Source: an uncultured Lachnospiraceae bacterium (GTDB lineage Bacteria > Bacillota > Clostridia > Lachnospirales > Lachnospiraceae). Taken from it: 12,329 nt of DNA. The notes under the pieces are model-generated. The model was not told where the DNA came from and ran no database searches. It was given only the letters and a program-made list of their open reading frames with translations. Shown here piece by piece: positions 1 to 6,466 of this stretch (position 1 is the first letter of the stretch; the number at the start of each line of letters is the position of its first letter). The position numbers and the translations under genes were made by a program. The DNA is taken from positions 1 through 12,329 of the forward strand of contig CAMALN010000022.1 in the NCBI GenBank assembly GCA_945836565.1, in the 5' to 3' direction.

Positions 1-1
1 G

Positions 2-1135
2 GATATATTCAAAAATGACAGAAAATTAGGCTTTGGCTTGATGCGGCTTCCTCTGCTTGACCCCAATGATGCGGCAAGCATAGATATTGAATTGACAAAG
101 AAGATGGTTGATTCATTTATAGAAAATGGATTTACATACTTTGATACAGCGTGGATGTACTGTGGCTTTAACAGTGAGAATGCAACGAAGGAAGCATTGG
201 TTATGAGACACCCTAGGGAGTCATATACTCTTGCAACCAAGCTGCACGCCGGTTTCTTGAAGACCAAGGAGGACAGAGACAAAATATTTAATACTCAGAG
301 GGAAAAAACAGGTGTTGAGTATTTTGACTATTATCTTCTCCATGATATTGGAGCAGATCATTATGAGGTATATAAAGAACTGGATTGCTTTAACTGGATT
401 AAGGAGAAAAAGGAACAGGGACTTATTAAGCATATGGGCTTTTCGTTCCATGATAATGCCAAGCTTTTAGATAAAGTGCTTACTGAGCATCCGGAGATGG
501 AGTTCGTTCAGCTTCAGATTAATTATCTGGATTGGGACAGTGAGGGCATCCAGTCGAGACTTTGCTATGAGGTTGCCGAAAAGCATGGAAAACCGGTTAT
601 CGTAATGGAGCCTGTAAAGGGTGGCACGCTTGCACAGGTACCTGAGAAGGTGGAGAGGATGTTCAAGGATTATAATCCCGATATGTCGATACCTTCATGG
701 GCAATCAGATTTGCCGCTGGACATAAAAATGTCAAGCTTGTATTGAGCGGTATGAGCAATATGGAACAGCTTGAGGATAATATGAGCTATATGAAAAAAT
801 TTGTTCCGCTTTCTGTAGAGGAAGAAAAGCTTGTATGGAAGGCTGTAGAGATAATTAACTCAAATATAGCGATTCCTTGTACAGGCTGTTCGTACTGTAC
901 GGATGGATGTCCGATGAAGATAGCTATTCCAAAGTATTTTTCACTGTATAATGCTGATCTTCAGGAGGCAGAGGGGAAGGGCTGGACACCTCAGGGTGAA
1001 TACTACGACAGACTCACGGCAAGCTTTGGAAAAGCAGGTGACTGTGTAGGGTGCGGTCAGTGTGAGAGAGCCTGTCCACAGCATTTACATATAATAGATG
1101 GACTTAAAAGGGTCGCTGAACATTTTGGAAAGTAG
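2..1135 (+). CDS. Aldo/keto reductase with C-terminal 2x[4Fe-4S] ferredoxin domain (5'-truncated)
   Basis: Predicted NAD(P)H- or ferredoxin-linked oxidoreductase of the aldo/keto reductase family, cytoplasmic, substrate unknown. The reading frame is open to the left edge (DIFKNDRKLGFG precedes the first internal Leu-Met at base 38), and this is the usual family N-terminus, so the true start lies just outside the window. Numbering from base 2, the expected catalytic tetrad is D48 and Y53 (FDTAWMYCG), K80 (LATKLH) and H114 (YYLLHD). The C-terminus carries two CX2CX2CX3CP motifs, at bases 878-913 (C293, C296, C299, C303) and 1043-1078 (C348, C351, C354, C358), as in bacterial two-cluster ferredoxins. 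This fusion is common in anaerobic Firmicutes; the clusters probably pass electrons to or from the barrel domain. It is followed after 12 bases by an ECF transporter gene whose ribosome binding site overlaps this stop codon, so the two are probably co-transcribed. Confidence 0.93.
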   Translation, partial: DIFKNDRKLGFGLMRLPLLDPNDAASIDIELTKKMVDSFIENGFTYFDTAWMYCGFNSENATKEALVMRHPRESYTLATKLHAGFLKTKEDRDKIFNTQREKTGVEYFDYYLLHDIGADHYEVYKELDCFNWIKEKKEQGLIKHMGFSFHDNAKLLDKVLTEHPEMEFVQLQINYLDWDSEGIQSRLCYEVAEKHGKPVIVMEPVKGGTLAQVPEKVERMFKDYNPDMSIPSWAIRFAAGHKNVKLVLSGMSNMEQLEDNMSYMKKFVPLSVEEEKLVWKAVEIINSNIAIPCTGCSYCTDGCPMKIAIPKYFSLYNADLQEAEGKGWTPQGEYYDRLTASFGKAGDCVGCGQCERACPQHLHIIDGLKRVAEHFGK

Positions 1136-1147
1136 AGGTAATATAAT

Positions 1148-1705
1148 ATGAACGAATCAACAGCTATAGAAAAAGGGAAGGTAACAGTAAAGCTTCAGAT
1201 AGCTGCTACTATAGCAGCTATTGTAGCGGCAGTATTATTGCCACAGATATTTCACATATGGGGACGTATGTCCGGGCTCGGAACCGCTTTGGGAGAGGTT
1301 TTCCTTCCAATGCACCTTCCTATAATTACAGTAGGACTTCTGGCAGGACCATATGCGGCATTTGTATCAGGTCTGGCGGCGCCGCTTATTAGCTTTATGA
1401 CAACAGGCATGCCTTCATCAGCTATGTTGCCTTTTATGATGCTTGAGCTCGCTGTATATGGACTTTCCGCAGGGCTTCTTAAAGATGTCAAGCTTCCGCT
1501 TATTGTTAAGGTTATAATAGCTCAGGTAGCAGGAAGAGTGATAAGAGCAATCGCTATTCTTGTATCTGTGTATATGCTTGGAAATACCGGCGTAAAGGTG
1601 GCTGTAATATACAAGAGTATAACAAAGGGTATATTCGGACTTGTATTACAGTGGACACTCATACCGTTATTCGTATACTGGGTATTGACAAAGAATGAGG
1701 ATTAG
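1148..1705 (+). CDS. ECF transporter S component (substrate-binding membrane subunit)
   Basis: A 185-residue, very hydrophobic protein with about six membrane segments (roughly residues 16-36, 48-68, 70-85, 90-110, 115-140 and 155-180) and a charged N-terminus. The stretch EVFLPMHLPIITVGLLAGPY followed by a Gly/Pro-rich turn and MLPFMMLELAVYGL matches the ECF-type substrate-specificity subunits (Pfam ECF_trnsprt), which bind a vitamin or other micronutrient and dock on a shared EcfA-EcfA'-EcfT module. No EcfA or EcfT gene is in the window, as expected for group II ECF systems where the energising module is encoded elsewhere. The substrate cannot be read from the sequence. The start is supported by AGAGG about ten bases upstream, overlapping the end of the reductase gene. 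The 3' end overlaps the longest frame of the next gene, but the likely start of that gene lies 13 bases after this stop codon. Confidence 0.88.
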   Translation: MNESTAIEKGKVTVKLQIAATIAAIVAAVLLPQIFHIWGRMSGLGTALGEVFLPMHLPIITVGLLAGPYAAFVSGLAAPLISFMTTGMPSSAMLPFMMLELAVYGLSAGLLKDVKLPLIVKVIIAQVAGRVIRAIAILVSVYMLGNTGVKVAVIYKSITKGIFGLVLQWTLIPLFVYWVLTKNED

Positions 1706-1718
1706 TCCGGGAGGCTTT

Positions 1719-2150
1719 ATGAGACAAGATACCGAGAAAGCGAAGCGTTTGCTTAAGGAAAATGGATACACCTGTGTACTGTGCAAGGCTTCTCAAGTTA
1801 TCTCTTCTATGGAGAGGGGAGTAAAGCCTCTGCTTGAATTTCTTGATGAAGAAGAAAGCTATGAGGGATATTGCGCCGCGGATAAGGTGGTTGGCAAGGC
1901 TGCGGCTATGATATATGTGGCACTTCAGATATCTGAGCTTTACACCGGGGTTATAAGCAGGGCTGCACATGAGGTTTTGAAAAAGCATAATATAACGGTG
2001 TATTATGACGAAGAGGTTGATATAATCTTAAGAAGAGACAAGCAGGATATCTGCCCTATGGAGAAAACTACGAGGGATATAGATGACATCGACGAGGCTA
2101 TTTATGCCATAAGAATAAGGTTGACTGAGTTACAGCATATAAATAAATAA
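1719..2150 (+). CDS. DUF1893 (TM1506-like) protein, deaminase-fold, function unknown
   Basis: A 143-residue soluble protein. I place the start at ATG 1719 because GGGAGG (1709-1714) sits four bases upstream; the in-frame ATG at 1695 would overlap the ECF gene and lacks such a site. The pattern KxLLKENGYTCVLCK near residues 9-23 and AADKVVGKAAA at 53-63 is characteristic of DUF1893, whose Thermotoga representative TM1506 is classified in the cytidine-deaminase-like fold. The zinc-binding H/C-A-E and PCxxC motifs of true deaminases are not seen: their place is taken by AADKVVGKAAA and ICPME (111-115). It is therefore probably not a classical zinc deaminase and may bind a nucleotide-like or cofactor ligand (inference). 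Its position as third gene behind a reductase and an ECF S component suggests a role linked to the transported compound. No membrane segment or signal peptide. Confidence 0.85.
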   Translation: MRQDTEKAKRLLKENGYTCVLCKASQVISSMERGVKPLLEFLDEEESYEGYCAADKVVGKAAAMIYVALQISELYTGVISRAAHEVLKKHNITVYYDEEVDIILRRDKQDICPMEKTTRDIDDIDEAIYAIRIRLTELQHINK

Positions 2151-2165
2151 AAGAATGCCACTAGA

Positions 2166-2192
2166 GACAGTAAAAAAGCCACTTTTCCTGTC
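2166..2192 (+). terminator. Weak hairpin after the DUF1893 gene, possible transcript end
   Basis: GACAG (2166-2170) pairs with CTGTC (2188-2192), and AAAA (2172-2175) with TTTT (2183-2186), separated by one mismatch and closing a seven-base loop. There is no T-run after it, so this is only a candidate terminator or mRNA 3' end for the reductase/ECF/DUF1893 operon. Its place, 16 bases after the stop codon, is the main support. Confidence 0.3.
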
Positions 2193-2210
2193 CCCATTGG
2201 ATCAATAGTG

Positions 2211-2238
2211 TAAATTGTTGTTGGAATTATTCCGATAT
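2211..2238 (+). promoter_or_regulatory. Candidate SigD/FliA (sigma-28, flagellar) promoter
   Basis: TAAA at 2211-2214 and TCCGATAT at 2231-2238 are separated by 16 bases, very close to the SigD consensus TAAA-N15-GCCGATAT of Bacillus (FliA: TAAAGTTT-N11-GCCGATAA). Seven of eight -10 positions match. Expected transcription start near 2245, giving a leader of about 55 bases before the gene at 2301. A SigA-like pair TTGGAA (2221-2226)-N17-TAGAAT (2244-2249) overlaps it, so dual control or a SigA reading is possible; the CCGATAT core makes the flagellar reading more specific. Confidence 0.6.
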
Positions 2239-2300
2239 AGTGTTAGAATGAATGTAGCTGAAACGGATGTCAGCAAATTATAATCAAGGAGGAAATGTAA

Positions 2301-2936
2301 ATGGCAATTAATTCAATGTTTAGTTCTACCAGCGGAATACAGACCTCGCCTGTTTATGCAGCCTATGAGAAGAGCATTAAAAAGGCGCAGGAAGAGGTTG
2401 CTGCAGTTGAGGAGAAGATTTCGGGTGTAGTATATGAAAAGTCTGAGGCGAAGTCAGATAAGGAGCCTTATTCTATCAACAAGATGAATGAGTCGGACAG
2501 AGCGGCTCTTGTAAAGCAGCTTAAGGCTGATCAGGAGAGCAGGATGAACAGCCTTATGGATCTCGTTAAGGATACCATGCTCGGTCAGACTAAGTCCTAT
2601 GGTGTAGCTATTAACAGTGACGATGTATGGAAGCTTTTTGCAGACGGAAGGGTTACTGTTGATGAGGCAGCCAGAAAGCAGGCAGAAGAGGATATATCTG
2701 AGGATGGCTATTGGGGCGTGAAGCAGACCTCTCAGAGATTGTTTGACTTTGCATCTGCGCTTGCAGGAGATGATGTGAAGACTATGCAGGCTATGCAGAA
2801 GGCTATGGAAAAGGGCTTTAAGCAGGCTACTAAGGCATGGGGCAAGGAGCTTCCGGATATCAGCAAGGATACAAAGGCTGCTGCTGATAAGCTTTTTGAG
2901 GATTACTACAAGTCAAAGCAGGTAAATGCGGAGTAA
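2301..2936 (+). CDS. Uncharacterised soluble protein, candidate flagellar-regulon member
   Basis: A 211-residue hydrophilic protein without signal peptide or membrane segment; I do not know its function. The start ATG follows AAGGAGG at about 2286-2292, a near-perfect ribosome binding site. The N-terminal 20 residues are Ser/Thr-rich and low in charge (NSMFSSTSG), residues about 22-95 are charged and likely helical (KKAQEEVAAVEEKI, KQLKADQESRMNSLMDLV), and residues 127-187 hold a compact conserved-looking core with AEEDISEDGYWGVKQTSQR and FDFASALAGDD. I recall related EDGYxGVKQTS proteins as unannotated genes in motile Clostridia, but this is memory, not a search. It stands alone between a SigD-type promoter and a strong terminator, so it is monocistronic and probably co-expressed with flagellin and chemotaxis genes (inference). 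It is not flagellin: it lacks the flagellin N- and C-terminal helices. Confidence 0.82.
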   Translation: MAINSMFSSTSGIQTSPVYAAYEKSIKKAQEEVAAVEEKISGVVYEKSEAKSDKEPYSINKMNESDRAALVKQLKADQESRMNSLMDLVKDTMLGQTKSYGVAINSDDVWKLFADGRVTVDEAARKQAEEDISEDGYWGVKQTSQRLFDFASALAGDDVKTMQAMQKAMEKGFKQATKAWGKELPDISKDTKAAADKLFEDYYKSKQVNAE

Positions 2937-2963
2937 GAATTATAAACGTAATGTATAGTACAA

Positions 2964-2993
2964 ACAGAGGTTGGCAACGACCTCTGTTTTGTT
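2964..2993 (+). terminator. Intrinsic terminator of the 2301-2936 gene
   Basis: ACAGAGGTTG (2964-2973) and CGACCTCTGT (2978-2987) form a ten-pair stem (one T-G wobble) closed by the stable GNRA-type loop GCAA (2974-2977). The T-run TTTTGTT follows at once. Confidence 0.88.
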
Positions 2994-3024
2994 ATGACCA
3001 TTGCACTTTAACTCGATAAAGTGA

Positions 3025-3054
3025 TTGCCAAAAATATGTATATTATGGTATAAT
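3025..3054 (+). promoter_or_regulatory. SigA-type promoter of the ligase/ACT operon
   Basis: TTGCCA (3025-3030), an 18-base spacer and a perfect TATAAT (3049-3054) preceded by TG at 3046-3047 (extended -10). Transcription should start near 3061, giving a leader of about 50 bases before the GTG start at 3111. Confidence 0.75.
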
Positions 3055-3110
3055 ACAAACAGATTTTTGAATAAAAAGAACGAAAAAAATACTTAAAGGA
3101 GGATAGGGTT

Positions 3111-4418
3111 GTGGGTAACTATTTCCAACCGGAGATTGAATGTGCGTCGAGAGAAGAGATACGCGCGATTCAGAATGAGAGATTAGTAAAGCAGGTGAAG
3201 CATGTATATGATAACGTGCCGATGTATCGTGAGAGAATGGATGAGATGGGTATCAAGCCGGAGGATATTAAGAGCGTTGATGACTTGCACAAGCTTCCAT
3301 TTACTACTAAGGATGATCTTAGAGACCAGTATCCGTACGGATTGCTTGCAAAGCCTTTGGAGGAGTGTGTAAGAATTCAGTCTACAAGCGGTACAACAGG
3401 AAGAAGAGTCGTGGCATTCTATACTCAGCATGATATTGACCTATGGGATGAATGCTGTGCAAGAGCAATTGTAGCTGTAGGCGGAACTAAGGAAGATGTT
3501 GTGCATGTGTCATATGGTTATGGCTTGTTCACCGGTGGCTCGGGCTTAAACGGTGGTTCACATAAGGTTGGTTCTCTGACACTTCCTATGTCATCAGGAA
3601 ATACTGACAGACAGATTCAGTTTATGACGGATCTTGGCTCGACAATTCTCTGCTGTACACCTTCATATGCAGCATATCTTGCAGAGTCTATCAATGAGAG
3701 AGGCTTAAGAGACCAGATACATCTTAAGGCAGGTATCTTCGGTGCAGAGGCATGGACAGAGGAGATGAGACATGATATCGAGGATAAGCTTGGTATCAAG
3801 GCTTATGATATATATGGACTTACAGAGATTTCCGGACCTGGTGTTTCATTTGAATGTGAGGCACAGACAGGAATGCATGTAAATGAAGATCATTTCATAC
3901 CTGAGGTAATTAATCCTGTAACAGGAGAAGTGCTTCCGGATGGAGAGAAGGGTGAGCTCGTATTTACAAGCATCAGCAAGGAAGCATTCCCACTCTTAAG
4001 ATACAGAACAAGAGACATCTGTATTCTCAGTCATGAGAAGTGCCCATGCGGAAGAACTCACGTTAAGATGACTAAACCGCTTGGACGTAGCGATGATATG
4101 CTTATCGTTAAGGGTGTAAATGTATTCCCTTCACAGATAGAGACAGTATTACTTAACAAGGGCTATGCTGCTAACTATCAGATTATTGTTACACGTGTAA
4201 ATAACAGTGATAATCTTGAGGTTCAGGTAGAGATGACACCTGAGATGTTCTCGGATAATGTAAGTGACATCACAGCAAAGGAGAAGGAGCTTGTAGCTGC
4301 ACTTAAGGCGATGCTTGGTATCTATGCAGATGTTAAGCTGGTTGCACCAAAGACAATTACCAGAAGTGAAGGTAAGGCAGTTAGAGTAATTGACAAGAGA
4401 AATCTATATCAGAATTAA
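3111..4418 (+). CDS. Phenylacetate-CoA ligase family enzyme (aryl-acid:CoA ligase, AMP-forming)
   Basis: Activates a carboxylic acid, typically phenylacetate or another aryl acid, with ATP and CoA through an acyl-adenylate; cytoplasmic. At 435 residues it matches PaaK-type ligases. Visible motifs are the phosphate loop STSGTTGRR (91-99), the adenylation motif YGLTEI (235-240), LLRYRTRD (295-302) with the ATP-ribose Asp302, a CPCGR pair (311-315), the hinge GRSDDMLIVKG (325-335), and the C-terminal catalytic Lys422 in EGKAVRV. The GTG start at 3111 is chosen because AAAGGAGG (3095-3102) sits eight bases upstream. An ACT-domain gene follows after 12 bases with its own AAGGAGG; this pairing is common in anaerobes that ferment aromatic amino acids, where indolepyruvate oxidoreductase genes often lie nearby, but none is in this window. 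The exact substrate (phenylacetate, indoleacetate, hydroxyphenylacetate or other) cannot be told. It is closest to the family usually labelled paaK. Confidence 0.92.
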   Translation: MGNYFQPEIECASREEIRAIQNERLVKQVKHVYDNVPMYRERMDEMGIKPEDIKSVDDLHKLPFTTKDDLRDQYPYGLLAKPLEECVRIQSTSGTTGRRVVAFYTQHDIDLWDECCARAIVAVGGTKEDVVHVSYGYGLFTGGSGLNGGSHKVGSLTLPMSSGNTDRQIQFMTDLGSTILCCTPSYAAYLAESINERGLRDQIHLKAGIFGAEAWTEEMRHDIEDKLGIKAYDIYGLTEISGPGVSFECEAQTGMHVNEDHFIPEVINPVTGEVLPDGEKGELVFTSISKEAFPLLRYRTRDICILSHEKCPCGRTHVKMTKPLGRSDDMLIVKGVNVFPSQIETVLLNKGYAANYQIIVTRVNNSDNLEVQVEMTPEMFSDNVSDITAKEKELVAALKAMLGIYADVKLVAPKTITRSEGKAVRVIDKRNLYQN

Positions 4419-4430
4419 GGAGGCATAATT

Positions 4431-4856
4431 ATGGGGGTTAAGCAAATTTCTATATTCGTAGAGAATAAGGTTGGTAATCTTGCGGCAGTTGCAAAGATTA
4501 TCTCAGAAGCAGGTGTAAGTCTTGCATCTATCTCGTTGGCAGATACAAAGGATTTTGGTGTACTCAGACTTATCGTTGACGATGCATACAATGCAGCAAA
4601 TGCACTTAGAGACAACGATTATATATTTGCAATTACACCTGTTATAGCTGTTGAGACAGATGATGCTCCGGGAAGCTTATATAAGATACTCACACTGTTT
4701 GAGGAGAATAATATCAATCTTGAATATCTGTATGACGTAAGCTCAGGAAAGAAGAGCAACAATGCAGTCCTGGTATTCAAGGTGGATAATATTGATAAGG
4801 TAGAGGAGCTTCTTAAATCAAATGGAGTTAAGCTTCTTAATCAGGAAGATATATAA
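4431..4856 (+). CDS. Tandem ACT-domain amino-acid-binding protein
   Basis: A 141-residue protein consisting only of two ACT domains, about residues 4-68 (ISIFVENKVGNLAAVAKIISEAGVSL) and 70-138 (TPVIAVETDDAPGSLYKILTLFEENNINLEYLY). Each has the Gly at the start of the first helix (VGNL, PGSL) that contacts the ligand in ACT dimers. No catalytic or DNA-binding domain is present, so it is a stand-alone sensor. Being translated directly after the aryl-CoA ligase gene (12-base gap, AAGGAGG before the ATG), it likely binds an amino acid or aryl acid and modulates the ligase or a partner enzyme; this is inference from operon context. Stand-alone two-ACT proteins with solved structures are known from Bacteroides, without a firm function. 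Last gene of the operon. Confidence 0.9.
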   Translation: MGVKQISIFVENKVGNLAAVAKIISEAGVSLASISLADTKDFGVLRLIVDDAYNAANALRDNDYIFAITPVIAVETDDAPGSLYKILTLFEENNINLEYLYDVSSGKKSNNAVLVFKVDNIDKVEELLKSNGVKLLNQEDI

Positions 4857-4858
4857 TA

Positions 4859-4886
4859 TATGCGGCGGGCTTAGGCTCGCCGTATA
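4859..4886 (+). terminator. Hairpin closing the ligase/ACT operon
   Basis: A twelve-pair GC-rich stem (4859-4870 with 4875-4886, two G-T wobbles) with loop TTAG lies three bases after the stop codon of the ACT gene. Only a poor T-tract follows (GCTTTGT), so it may be an imperfect terminator or an mRNA-stabilising hairpin. Confidence 0.55.
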
Positions 4887-4957
4887 GCTTTGTAGCAGAC
4901 TTTCATAGAATTTTCACAAATATAACATTTTTTTATCATATTATATGTATATTCTAT

Positions 4958-4987
4958 TTGCATAAGCTGATTAATTGAACTTATAAT
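4958..4987 (+). promoter_or_regulatory. SigA-type promoter of the HtrA-like protease gene
   Basis: TTGCAT (4958-4963), 18-base spacer, perfect TATAAT (4982-4987) in a very AT-rich intergenic stretch. Expected start near 4994, leaving about 22 bases before ATG 5016. Confidence 0.6.
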
Positions 4988-5015
4988 ATTACTATGATAT
5001 GAAAGGGATGGTAGT

Positions 5016-6341
5016 ATGAACGGTAATATGGATTCCAATATATATGATGGAATTGTACAGGCAGAAAATGCAGAAAATGTTAAAAAAGGTAATGGCTTCA
5101 GGAAATTTATGGCTAAATCGGCAGGCGTAGTTTTGGGAGCGGGCGCTTTCGGAATTATAGCAGCCGGGGTATTCAGATACGGAACCAGAGATATATGGGA
5201 CAAGGTGGAAGAACGGAATACGGAACAGACCACCGAGGCCCTGCCGGAGGATATAGAGCTTCCGTTCGGTATGTCCGAGGATATAGAGAAGACAGGTGAG
5301 GAAGCTGATAATGTAGATATCGGTTCTACCACTGTACTATCCGGAAATGACGGAATGGACGTGTCTGAGATTGTAACAAATGTTATGCCGTCAGTAGTTT
5401 CTATTCACATAACTGCCATAACAGAGTTGAATCAGGGAATATTCGGTTCGTATTCCTACGAGTCGGAGGGCTCCGGTTCCGGAATAATAATCGATAAAAA
5501 TGATACAGAGCTTTTGATTGTAACCAACAATCATGTAGTTCAGGATGCTGAGACAGTAAATGTAGACCTTATAGATGGTGAAACCTACGAGGCAAAGGTC
5601 AAAGGAACCGACAGTGATAATGATTTGGCGATAATATCTGTTCCGCTTGAGGATATATCAGATTCTTCACTTGCTGCGATAAAGATAGCACAGCTTGGAG
5701 ATTCCAATGAGCTTATGGTAGGTGAACAGGTCGTGGCTATCGGAAATGCACTTGGATACGGACAGTCTGTAACGACAGGAATAGTAAGTGCTCTAAACAG
5801 AGAGAATTCTACTAACAAGACACCGCTTATTCAGACAGATGCTGCTATTAATCCCGGCAACAGTGGAGGAGCATTACTCAATATGAAGGGTGAGGTTATC
5901 GGTATAAACTCATCTAAGTATGCGTCTACTACCGTAGAGGGTATAGGCTATGCCATACCGGTAAGCTCGGTTATGGATATAATAAATGATTTGAAGCTTA
6001 AGAAGACCAGAGAGAAGGTTGACGAGGAGTATAGAGGCTATCTTGGTATAGAGTGCGGTACAGTAACTGAGGAGATGCAGTATTATTATAAGGCACCGGC
6101 AGGTGTATATGTAACCAAGGTTGATTTGGGTATGGCTGCTCAGAGAGCAGGTTTGCCGGTTGATTCAATTATAACTAAATTTGATGGTACAAGAGTAAAC
6201 AGTGCCGTGGAGCTTACCTCGTTACTGGAGTACTATTCTGTAGGTGAAGAGATAGAGGTAACCTATAGTATTATGGAAGATAATGAATATGTTGAAAAAA
6301 CACTTACTGTAAAGCTTGGAAAGCGTCCTAGCAACAAGTAA
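5016..6341 (+). CDS. HtrA/DegP-type trypsin-like serine protease, membrane-anchored, with PDZ domain
   Basis: Envelope protein-quality-control protease/chaperone. Order of parts in the 441 residues: cytoplasmic N-terminus rich in Asn and Lys (1-34), one membrane segment (about 35-54, GVVLGAGAFGIIAAGVF), an acidic linker (about 65-115), a trypsin-like domain (about 117-325), and a C-terminal PDZ domain (about 340-435, beginning GYLGIECG). The catalytic triad is complete: His173 in VTNNHVV, Asp203 in SDNDLAI and Ser283 in NPGNSGGALL. The protease domain therefore faces outside the cell. The single PDZ and N-terminal anchor match Gram-positive HtrA proteins rather than periplasmic DegP. The start has AAAGGGATGG about eight bases upstream. 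No sensor kinase or sortase gene adjoins it; it appears to be a single-gene unit with its own promoter and terminator. Two-component or heat control is possible but no operator is recognised. Confidence 0.93.
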   Translation: MNGNMDSNIYDGIVQAENAENVKKGNGFRKFMAKSAGVVLGAGAFGIIAAGVFRYGTRDIWDKVEERNTEQTTEALPEDIELPFGMSEDIEKTGEEADNVDIGSTTVLSGNDGMDVSEIVTNVMPSVVSIHITAITELNQGIFGSYSYESEGSGSGIIIDKNDTELLIVTNNHVVQDAETVNVDLIDGETYEAKVKGTDSDNDLAIISVPLEDISDSSLAAIKIAQLGDSNELMVGEQVVAIGNALGYGQSVTTGIVSALNRENSTNKTPLIQTDAAINPGNSGGALLNMKGEVIGINSSKYASTTVEGIGYAIPVSSVMDIINDLKLKKTREKVDEEYRGYLGIECGTVTEEMQYYYKAPAGVYVTKVDLGMAAQRAGLPVDSIITKFDGTRVNSAVELTSLLEYYSVGEEIEVTYSIMEDNEYVEKTLTVKLGKRPSNK

Positions 6342-6372
6342 AATTTACGAATTTGTACAGATATTTGCAAAT

Positions 6373-6410
6373 AAAAACCAGATTCTACAATACCGGAATC
6401 TGGTTTTTTT
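6373..6410 (+). terminator. Intrinsic terminator of the HtrA-like gene
   Basis: AAAAACCAGATTC (6373-6385) is a perfect inverted copy of GAATCTGGTTTTT (6396-6408) around a ten-base loop, running into seven T's (6404-6410). Confidence 0.92.
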
Positions 6411-6466
6411 ATATTATAAATATATATAATGTGAAGAATACTAAGAGGTAAAAAAAGGAGAAGGCT

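Noticed and set aside
1695..1718. Upstream ATG extending the DUF1893 gene into the ECF gene
   Set aside because: The GGGAGG site at 1709-1714 fits ATG 1719, and the eight extra residues are encoded by that ribosome binding site region.
2151..2300. Riboswitch or small RNA between the DUF1893 gene and the next gene
   Set aside because: Only a weak hairpin and promoter elements are visible; no conserved riboswitch core was recognised.
4999..5019. Six-codon frame (MKGMVV) ending in an ATGA overlap with the protease start
   Set aside because: It lies at or near the predicted transcription start and has no ribosome binding site; such short frames are expected by chance.
4871..5332. Minus-strand open frame of 153 codons over the start of the protease gene
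   Set aside because: Antisense shadow of the HtrA-like gene, Ser/Pro/Ile-rich translation, includes the AT-rich promoter region; no family resemblance.
6365..6391. TTGCAA and TACAAT as a promoter for the GH3 gene
   Set aside because: Spacing is only 15 bases and the -10 lies inside the loop of the preceding terminator.
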